From NCBI GenBank assembly GCA_046153875.1, contig JBJXFE010000017.1:1-31656 (forward strand): 31,656 nt of DNA, written 5' to 3'. The translations under genes and the position numbers were made by a program. Positions within the stretch are counted from its first letter, which is position 1, and the number at the start of each line of letters is the position of its first letter. This stretch comes from JBJXFE01 sp046153875 (lineage in GTDB: Bacteria; Planctomycetota; Phycisphaerae; Phycisphaerales; UBA1924). Positions 20,154-26,875 of the stretch are shown here, piece by piece. The notes below the pieces were generated by a model, which was not told the DNA's origin, searched no databases, and saw only the letters and a program-made list of their open reading frames with translations.

Positions 20154-21488
20154 ATGGAGGCTGACGTTCTTCGGGCCGCCGCGGTGATCTTCGCCGTCAG
20201 CGGCGCGCTGTTCATCTGGTGGGGGATGTGGGACGACCGGTCGCGCGGGCGGCGGCGATGCCCGAAGTGCTGGTACGACATGAAGGGCGTGCCCGGGCTG
20301 GTCTGTCCGGAGTGCGGGAAGAGCGCGGAGCGCGAGAAGCGGCTCTTCAGGGCGCGACGGCGGCGTTCGGCGGTCGCGGTCGGCGTCGTGCTGTTGCTCC
20401 TGGCGTGTGCCGCGCCCCACTCAATGACGTGGTACCGCCACGGCTGGCGGCGCACGTTGCCGACGTGGGTCGTCCTGCAGATGACGAACCTCAACGGCTG
20501 GCCGACCCCGGCGAATGCGGGAAGTGACAAGTGGTCCGGGGAGCTTCTGCGGCGTTACCGATCCGATGACCTCGGGTGGAGTCGGAGCGCGGCGATGCGC
20601 GCGATGGCGCAGCACTGGACGTTCGAGCATCGCCGGAAGTGGCCGGCGGGCGCCCCGCTTCACCTGAACTTTCCTGCGGATCGGTGGTGGGAAAATCCTC
20701 GCATCCGCAAGAACCTCAAGGCGCGGCTTGCGGACGGACAGGCAGGAGAATTTTCCTGGGTATCGCCGCCGGATGAGTTCTTTCGGGCGTTCATGGGCTC
20801 GGGCACTCTCGGCGCCGGTGTGACGGTGGGCTCGCCCGCAGCCGGCGCCCCACCACTCGCGTTGGAGATCACCGTCGAGCGACCGTCAGGCGCGATCACA
20901 GTAGGTGCACCCGAGTTCGAGGCGGAATGGTCCGGGCGCTTCTCACTACCGATCGAGATCGTCACGTCGGTGGATGACGTGCTCACGCCGGTTGGGGTAG
21001 GTGCGATCGCGTCGGGCATGAGCGGCAAGACCTTCGTCGACCTGCGACGATGGGAGAATCCCACGCGGGAAGTCGGGAGCATCGAGACTTTCATTCCGGC
21101 GATCGACGTCCCGACCGGGATGGCGGTGGCGCTGCGTGTCGAGTTACTGTGCGACGGAATCGTTGTCGGCGAAGGAAGGGCGCTGGTACGCGGGCCTTCC
21201 GTCGCGTACAACGGGCCGGAGGCGTACGTCGGTCTCGAATATGAATCGCTCTGGGCCACCGCGGCGGGGTATCTTGAAAACGCCGCGATGCTCTCGTGGG
21301 CGGTCCGCATCCGCGGGGACGGTGAGCTGGCGCTGCGCGACCTCAACGCAACCAGCTACTGGTCGGGCGACGTTCTTGTGCCCCTGAAGGTAGTCGATCG
21401 CCCTTCGACCGCGAGCGTCAGCGCGACGCGAGAACGGCTCTCTACGGTGACGCTCGCTCCGGCGCAAGAACCGAAGATGGGGCCATAA
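20154..21488 (+). CDS. Large zinc-ribbon membrane protein, paralog 6
   Basis: 444 residues from the ATG at 20154. N-terminal membrane segment (about 5-25, AAAVIFAVSGALFIWWGMW), an Arg-rich turn, a zinc ribbon (CPKCWYDMKGVPGLVCPECG, about 35-55), a basic stretch, a second membrane segment (SAVAVGVVLLLLACAAP) and a 340-residue extracytoplasmic domain rich in beta strands. The order of parts and the WYDM signature match paralog 5 on the other side of fbaB, so fbaB sits between two related genes. Near the end, ELLCDGIVVGEGRALV and WAVRIRGDGELALRDL parallel segments in paralog 5. Function unknown. Confidence 0.75.
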   Translation: MEADVLRAAAVIFAVSGALFIWWGMWDDRSRGRRRCPKCWYDMKGVPGLVCPECGKSAEREKRLFRARRRRSAVAVGVVLLLLACAAPHSMTWYRHGWRRTLPTWVVLQMTNLNGWPTPANAGSDKWSGELLRRYRSDDLGWSRSAAMRAMAQHWTFEHRRKWPAGAPLHLNFPADRWWENPRIRKNLKARLADGQAGEFSWVSPPDEFFRAFMGSGTLGAGVTVGSPAAGAPPLALEITVERPSGAITVGAPEFEAEWSGRFSLPIEIVTSVDDVLTPVGVGAIASGMSGKTFVDLRRWENPTREVGSIETFIPAIDVPTGMAVALRVELLCDGIVVGEGRALVRGPSVAYNGPEAYVGLEYESLWATAAGYLENAAMLSWAVRIRGDGELALRDLNATSYWSGDVLVPLKVVDRPSTASVSATRERLSTVTLAPAQEPKMGP

Positions 21489-21519
21489 GACGGCAGACGC
21501 CTCAACCCGCTGCTCGCCC

Positions 21520-21621
21520 GGCGCAGCCGTGCCATTAACGACCAACCACCGCTGCGCCGGAGGGCCGGCGAGCGGTGGCACCCGGGCCTTCGCTCGAAGA
21601 CTCGCTCAGACCCGGCGTCCG
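21520..21621 (+). repeat. Structured repeat copy D (right half only) joined to a 40-bp repeat
   Basis: 21520-21583 keeps the CGCAGCCGTG start, the ACGACCAA spacer and the full right hairpin CCACCGCT/AGCGGTGG ending GTGGCACCC. The left half is missing. 21582-21621 is a 40-bp sequence whose reverse complement matches 14257-14296 at 35 positions; there it lies inside the coding region of zinc-ribbon paralog 3. Confidence 0.8.
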
Positions 21622-21629
21622 TCCCGCTC

Positions 21630-23021
21630 TCACGGCGTCCGCTTCACCTCGCCCGACTGGCGGTACTTCTCGCGGTACTTCTCCGCCAGCTTCGCGTGCT
21701 TGCTGGAAAGGTCGATCGCCCGCCCGTCGATGAACGCACGCTCGATCTTGGTCGTCACCTCCAGCGGGCTGCCGTCGGCGATGAAGAGCGTCGCGGACTT
21801 GCCCGTGTCCAGCGAGCCGAGCTCCTGCTCGACACCCAGCACCTTCGCGGTCGAGAGGGTCACGCCGCGGATCGCGGCGTCGTGGTCCAGGCCGTGGGCC
21901 ACGGCGATGGCCGCGTTGTACGGCAGGTTCCGCTCGTGGGCCGTGTCGTCCGACGAGGCCAGGCACCAGAGGATGCCCGCCTCCTCCAGGCGCGCCGGGA
22001 GCGTGTACGCCCCGTCGTACTCCGAGTCCGCGCGTTTCGGGAACGTGTGCGTGCCGACGACCACCACCGGGACGTTGTGCTTCTTGAGCAGGTCGCTGCA
22101 CAGCGCCGCATCCTGCCCGCCGACGATCACGGGTTTGAGCTTGCGGTCCGCCGCCCACGTCACCGCGGCCGTGATCTGGTCCACGTCCTGCGCGAAGATG
22201 AACGTGGGGCGTTGACGCTCGCCGGGCATGACGCCGCGGACCGCTTCCCAGCGCAGATCCGCCGGGTGGTTGGGGTCCGCGTCCCGCGCGGCCGCGTACG
22301 CCGCGGCGGTGTCGAACGCCGTGTCCAGCCCCTGCATGCTTTCACGCGTGCGCCGCTGCTGGTCCTCTTCGCTCTGGTCCATCCACCACGCCTGGACCGT
22401 GCGCATCACGGGCCAGTTGACGACGAGCCCCGCGTCGGCCTCGACCGTCATCTCCTCCCACGTCCAGCCCTCGAGCCGCACCACGCTCGCCCGCCCGGGG
22501 ATCAGCCCGCCGTTGGGGAAGACGCCCGCGGCCAGCACACCGTTGGCCCGCGTGACGGGGATGATCGTGGAGTCCGGGTTCACCGCCACGGCCGCGTAGA
22601 CCTCGGGCGACACGCGTGAAATCTCGCGGAAGTCCGCGGTGGCCCGCACGGCCTGGATCTCCGTCAGCCCGATCTGCGTCACCGCGCCGATCATGCCCGG
22701 CCAGACGTGCTTGCCGGTGGCGTCGATGACGGTGCCCGGGCCGCTGAGCGTGTACGGCCCGCCTCCGACCGCGATGATCCGCCCCTGGTCGAAAACCACG
22801 TGCCCGCCCTCGATCGCCGGGCCGGAGACCGGGTGCACCGTCGCGTTGACGATGGCGATCGGCGCGCTCTGGGCGGGGGCCTTGATGGTGAGGTCCTGGG
22901 CGTGGGCCGCGGTGGCGAAGAGCAGAGTGGCAAAGTGGCAGAGTGGCAGAGTGGCAGAGTGGCGCGGGCGTTGACGAGAGCCACGGAATGTTCCGAGTTC
23001 GGGTGCGGTATTGAACTTCAT
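21630..23021 (-). CDS. Secreted amidohydrolase-family protein lacking the N-terminal HxH
   Basis: 463 residues from the ATG at 23021 (GGTGGGA upstream; a TTG 21 bp earlier is possible). A signal peptide with an Arg-rich start and core HSATLPLCHFATLLFATAAHA, cleaved after AHA, exports it; the core is encoded by octamer repeats. The amidohydrolase-type frame follows: APIAIVNATVHPVSGPAIEGGHVVFDQGRIIAVGG, GKHVWPGMIGAVTQIGLTE, and the late LGSLDTGKSATLFIADGSPLE. At the PG[LM]IDxHxH position the sequence reads PGMIGAVTQIG, so the two metal-binding histidines are absent. Later His residues remain (VGTHTFP, AHGLDHD). Either it uses fewer metal ligands or it is no longer a hydrolase. It follows the larger amidohydrolase gene on the same strand. 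Confidence 0.8.
   Translation of the reverse strand: MKFNTAPELGTFRGSRQRPRHSATLPLCHFATLLFATAAHAQDLTIKAPAQSAPIAIVNATVHPVSGPAIEGGHVVFDQGRIIAVGGGPYTLSGPGTVIDATGKHVWPGMIGAVTQIGLTEIQAVRATADFREISRVSPEVYAAVAVNPDSTIIPVTRANGVLAAGVFPNGGLIPGRASVVRLEGWTWEEMTVEADAGLVVNWPVMRTVQAWWMDQSEEDQQRRTRESMQGLDTAFDTAAAYAAARDADPNHPADLRWEAVRGVMPGERQRPTFIFAQDVDQITAAVTWAADRKLKPVIVGGQDAALCSDLLKKHNVPVVVVGTHTFPKRADSEYDGAYTLPARLEEAGILWCLASSDDTAHERNLPYNAAIAVAHGLDHDAAIRGVTLSTAKVLGVEQELGSLDTGKSATLFIADGSPLEVTTKIERAFIDGRAIDLSSKHAKLAEKYREKYRQSGEVKRTP
22918..22971. repeat. Octamer repeat arm (AGAGTGGC) inside the amidohydrolase signal peptide
   Basis: Six or so AGAGTGGC-type units (22920-22964). Read on the minus strand as CACTCTGC units they encode SATLPLCHFATLLF of the signal peptide. 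Together with the arm at 23077 it forms an inverted pair around the gene's start codon. Confidence 0.85.
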
Positions 23022-23076
23022 GGTGATCCCACCTGTTCTCAAACCTTGTTCACGGCGTTACGCCGCTGTTCTTCTA

Positions 23077-23147
23077 TTTCACCACTTCACCACTTCACCA
23101 CTTCGCCACTTCGTCACTTTGTCACTCTGTCACTCTGCCACTTCTCG
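23077..23147. repeat. Octamer repeat arm (CACTTCAC/CACTCTGT), partner of 22918-22971
   Basis: CACTTCAC units in tandem pass gradually into CACTTTGT, CACTCTGT and CACTCTGC. The series is the inverted counterpart of the arm inside the amidohydrolase gene and fills most of the gap between the two amidohydrolase genes. Confidence 0.8.
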
Positions 23148-23158
23148 ACCCACTTCAC

Positions 23159-26100
23159 TCATCGAACGCCCATGACCTCCAGCACACTCATCCCGCAGTC
23201 GCCGCACTTGTGCGTCTCTGGGTCCAGGCCGCGCCGCATCATGTCGAGGTAGTGCTCGCGGAGCTGCGCGCGGTAGTAGTCGGCCCGCGGGTCGAGGTCG
23301 TCGGTGGGTCGGCGGCGGCCGCCGGGGGGCCCGGCCTCGCCGTCACGCCCGCCCTCGGGTCGGCCCTCGGGCCGCCCGCCCGCGGAGTCGGCCAGCAGCT
23401 TCTGGATCAGCCGGCGACGCTCGCCCGCGATCGTCGCGCGGTGCTTCTTGTCCTGCTCCAGCGAGAAGAGCTCGCGCCCGTCCACGAACGTCGCTTCGCA
23501 CCGCGACAGCGACGAGAGCGGCGGCCCGGACCAGATCGCCACATCCGCGTCCTTGCCCGCCTCCAGCGATCCGACGCGCCCGTCAACGGCCAGCTGGATC
23601 GCCGGGTTGATCGTGACGAACTTGAGCGCTTCCTCGGGCTTGAGCCCGCCGTACTTCACGGCCTTGCCCGCCTCGACGTTCATGCGGCGGGCGAGCTCGT
23701 CGGAGTCGGAGTTGTACGAGACGACGTTGCCGACCTCCCACATGATCGGCCCGGCCTGCGGGATCGCGTCCTGCACCTCGACCTTGTAGTTCCACCAGTC
23801 GCTGAACAGCGAGGCCCCCAGCGCCGAGTCGCGCACCGCGTCGGCGACCTTGTACCCCTCGAGGTTGTGCTGGAACGTCCCGATTGTGAACCCGAACTCC
23901 TGGGCCAGGCGAGCGAGCATCAGGATCTCGTCCTGCCGGTAGCTGTGGCAGTGGACGAGGCGATCGCCCGCGAGGATCTCGGCGAGGGCGTCGAGCTCCA
24001 GGTCCCGGCGGACGGCGGCGGCTTCGAGGGAACCACCGCTCCGCGCGGCCGCGTACTCCTTCGCCGCCACAAACCGGTCGCGGATGATCGACTCCACGCC
24101 CATGCGAGTCTGCGGGTAGCGCGTTCTCTCCGCCGCGTCCCAGTTGCTCTGTTTAACGTTTTCGCCGAGGGCGAACTTGATGCCGGGCTTGGCGCCCTCG
24201 AAGTGCATGTCGTCCGGGTGGAGCACGCCCCACCGGGCCTTGTTCACGCAGTTCTGCCCGCCGATCGGGTTGGCCGACCCGTGCAGGTTGTTCACGGTGG
24301 TGATGCCGCCCGCGAGCTGCCGGTACCAGTTGATCGCGTCGGGGTTGGTCACGTCCTCGATGCGCACCTCGGACGTGCACGCCTGCGTCCCCTCGTTCAC
24401 GCCGCCGCTGATCCCCGTGTGGCTGTGGCAGTCGATGAGCCCCGGCGTGACGTGCTTGCCGGCCGCGTCGATGGTGCGGTGCGAGCCGTCCAGCCGCGGC
24501 AGGTTCGCCATCGGCCCCACATAGGCGATCGCGCCGTCCGCGAAGACCACGGCCCCGTTCTCGATGACGCCCGCGGGCCCGCTGGTCCACACCGTCGCGT
24601 TGATGATCGCGATGCGCTCCTTGGCCGGAAGAGCCGGCAGCGCGTACGGGCCGAAGGGATAGCCGTACTTCTCGGGGATCGCGGCGATCGCCGCCCGTTC
24701 CTTCTCTTCGGGCAACTTGGGCTTCTCCGCGGCGGGCTTGTCGCCCGCGGGCTGACCCGCCCGGTCGCCACGCGGCCCGCGCCCACCACGCTCATTGCCC
24801 GCGGCATCGGCCTCGGGCTTCGCGGCGGCATCGCCCTCCGCCTTGGCGGGATCGGGCTTGGCCGCGTCGGCCTTGGGCTTCTCGTCCGGGATCTTCGCAT
24901 CGGCCGATACCCGCTTCGCCTTCCACCGGTGGAACGCCCCATCGGCCATCTGCGAGACGCCGATCATCTCGTCGCCGTCCAGCGTCGCCTGATCGATCAC
25001 CACGCCCTCGGTGCCGAACGCCGAATCGTCGTAGGTGTACGACACCCGCGACTTCTCGACCTTCACGTTCGCCGCCTTGGCCTTCTTGTCCCCGACCTTC
25101 ACGGTGATCGCGTTCTTGTCGTCGATGTACAAGCGCGGCGTGCCGGGGGCTTCGGGGTCGAAGGGTTTGCCGTCCCCCTCGATGATCGCCCAGGTGCCCA
25201 CGGCCTCCTTCACCGGCGCGGGAGCGATCTCGTACCGTGCGCCGTCGATCCACACATCGCGAACCTTGGCCGACTTCTTCTCGTCCTTCGCGTCGTCCTT
25301 CTTGGGGTCGTCGCCGTTCTGCGCGTCATGCCCGTTCTGCGCGCCGTCGGGCGCGTCCGCCGGTGCCGCGGCCGGAGCGGGCTCGGCCGACGCCAGAGCC
25401 ATGAACCCCGGCACGCTGAACAGGTCCCCGTCCGCAACAACCAGGTTCGCGACCTTCCCCGGCTCGACCGTGCCGAGCTGACCGCCCACGCCCAGGATCG
25501 ACGCCGGGCGTGTCGTCACCATCGCCAGCGCCGCGTCCGGGGCGAGCCCGTGCTTGATCGCCTTGCGCAGGTTGTCCGCGAACTGCCCGCGGTCGCGGAG
25601 GCGGTGCGTGGTCAACGCGACGGTGAGCCCGGCCGCCTCCAGCCGGCGCGGGTTGGTCGGCGCCTGCTCCCACGTCATCAGCTCGCGCAGCTCGACGCCC
25701 TCGGCCTTGCCGATGCTCGCCACGTCCGGGTTCCGCGGGAAGTTCAGGGGCACGATCAGCGGCAGCTTGTCCGCGGCGATCGTGTCCAGCCGCCGGAACT
25801 CCGTCCCCGAGCCGAGGATCACGCCGCGATAGGCCTTTCCGCCTTCGCCGAACTCGCGGACGATCTTCGCGGCCCGTAGCGACTCGAGCTCCTCACCCGT
25901 ATCGAAAAGCAGCGTTTCGGCGGTCGCATCATTGGTCCTGCCCAGCGCGTCGAGCGCGCTCGGCTCGGGGTGCATCGTGACCTCGTGCACGAGCGTCTGC
26001 CACTGCACGTCGTTGAGCGTCTGGCGGATCACCGCGATCACACCCATTTGCGAACCCGGGTACCCCCCGCCGCCCCCGCCCCCTCCAAACCCGCCGCGCC

Positions 26101-26710
26101 CCAGCCCGATCGCGTGGTACGCACGGTCCAGGTACACCGGCGGGCGATCCAGCCCCGACTCGCTCGGCGGCTTGCCCAGGCTCACCACAGCGCCCGTCCC
26201 GCGGAACACCCCGCCCCGCGGCGCGATCGCCGCGGCCGCGAACCCCAGCTTCCGCATCGACTCGGCCGTGCGGTCGTCCACGCCCGTGCCGTCCAGCGCC
26301 GAGCGCTGCGGCGTGACCTGCGTGTTCCAGTGCACGCCGGGGGCCTTGGGGTCCGGCGCGGGGGCCTCCACCTCGACGTACGCGTCGATGAAGCCGGCGT
26401 AGACGTGCAGTCCCGAGCAATCCCATACGCGCGCCCCCGCCGGCGGCGCCCAGTCCTTGTTGTGCGTGTCGATCACCGTCACGATCCGCCCGTCGCGGAT
26501 CACGACGGCGCCCTCGGTGAACGTCTGGCCCGGCTTGACGTGGACCGTCGCGCCGACCAGCGCGTGCCACGTCGCGTCGGCGCTCTTGGGCCCGTTGGGC
26601 GGCGCGGTCAGCGGAGACGTCCCCGTCGGCTGCGCGATCGCCACCCCACACGCACCCAGCACGAGAGCGGACGCGGCGCGGACGAATCGACGATTCAACA
26701 AGGTTTTCAT
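23159..26710 (-). CDS. Secreted protein with two fused amidohydrolase-like domains
   Basis: 1183 residues from the ATG at 26710 (GGGGA upstream); signal peptide TLLNRRFVRAASALVLGACGVAIAQ. The N-terminal module (about 45-460) has the beta-sandwich and barrel pattern of amidohydrolases, but GFIDAYVEVEAP stands where PGxIDxHxH belongs, so it lacks the metal pair. A Pro/Ala/Asp/Lys linker, a small beta domain (about 505-610, TWAIIEGDGKPF to GAFHRWKAKRV) and a second low-complexity linker follow. The C-terminal module (about 690-1110) has the intact PGLIDCHSHTGI (His about 760-762), LVHCHSYR and TFQHNLEGYK. The last residues form a C-x2-C element (HKCGDCGMS). One active site is expected. With the gene at 21630 it makes a two-gene set; the substrate is unknown. 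Confidence 0.85.
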   Translation of the reverse strand: MKTLLNRRFVRAASALVLGACGVAIAQPTGTSPLTAPPNGPKSADATWHALVGATVHVKPGQTFTEGAVVIRDGRIVTVIDTHNKDWAPPAGARVWDCSGLHVYAGFIDAYVEVEAPAPDPKAPGVHWNTQVTPQRSALDGTGVDDRTAESMRKLGFAAAAIAPRGGVFRGTGAVVSLGKPPSESGLDRPPVYLDRAYHAIGLGRGGFGGGGGGGGYPGSQMGVIAVIRQTLNDVQWQTLVHEVTMHPEPSALDALGRTNDATAETLLFDTGEELESLRAAKIVREFGEGGKAYRGVILGSGTEFRRLDTIAADKLPLIVPLNFPRNPDVASIGKAEGVELRELMTWEQAPTNPRRLEAAGLTVALTTHRLRDRGQFADNLRKAIKHGLAPDAALAMVTTRPASILGVGGQLGTVEPGKVANLVVADGDLFSVPGFMALASAEPAPAAAPADAPDGAQNGHDAQNGDDPKKDDAKDEKKSAKVRDVWIDGARYEIAPAPVKEAVGTWAIIEGDGKPFDPEAPGTPRLYIDDKNAITVKVGDKKAKAANVKVEKSRVSYTYDDSAFGTEGVVIDQATLDGDEMIGVSQMADGAFHRWKAKRVSADAKIPDEKPKADAAKPDPAKAEGDAAAKPEADAAGNERGGRGPRGDRAGQPAGDKPAAEKPKLPEEKERAAIAAIPEKYGYPFGPYALPALPAKERIAIINATVWTSGPAGVIENGAVVFADGAIAYVGPMANLPRLDGSHRTIDAAGKHVTPGLIDCHSHTGISGGVNEGTQACTSEVRIEDVTNPDAINWYRQLAGGITTVNNLHGSANPIGGQNCVNKARWGVLHPDDMHFEGAKPGIKFALGENVKQSNWDAAERTRYPQTRMGVESIIRDRFVAAKEYAAARSGGSLEAAAVRRDLELDALAEILAGDRLVHCHSYRQDEILMLARLAQEFGFTIGTFQHNLEGYKVADAVRDSALGASLFSDWWNYKVEVQDAIPQAGPIMWEVGNVVSYNSDSDELARRMNVEAGKAVKYGGLKPEEALKFVTINPAIQLAVDGRVGSLEAGKDADVAIWSGPPLSSLSRCEATFVDGRELFSLEQDKKHRATIAGERRRLIQKLLADSAGGRPEGRPEGGRDGEAGPPGGRRRPTDDLDPRADYYRAQLREHYLDMMRRGLDPETHKCGDCGMSVLEVMGVR

Positions 26711-26875
26711 GGCGGTATCCCCGGACAGGGTGGGACGCAACGCCGCCAGTCTACACCGTTTCGCACCCGGGGCACCCGCCGAAAACCCGCCTATCCCGGC
26801 CCGCCGGCCCCGTCGGTTTCGTGCCCGTTCGGCCGTCCGCCTCCCCGATCGAGGATCACGCGGCCGAGCGCTCCT
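26711..26875. other. Gap of 165 bp with a putative -10 (TAGACT on minus strand)
   Basis: Minus-strand TAGACT at 26753-26748 lies 38 nt before the amidohydrolase ATG, preceded by TG as in extended -10 boxes. The rest of the gap shows no gene, T-tract terminator or short tandem repeat. Confidence 0.35.

Noticed and set aside
23210..25879. Plus-strand open frame of 889 residues opposite the amidohydrolase gene
   Set aside because: A typical antisense shadow in high-GC DNA, Arg/Val-rich with no recognisable domain; the minus strand encodes a clear protein family.
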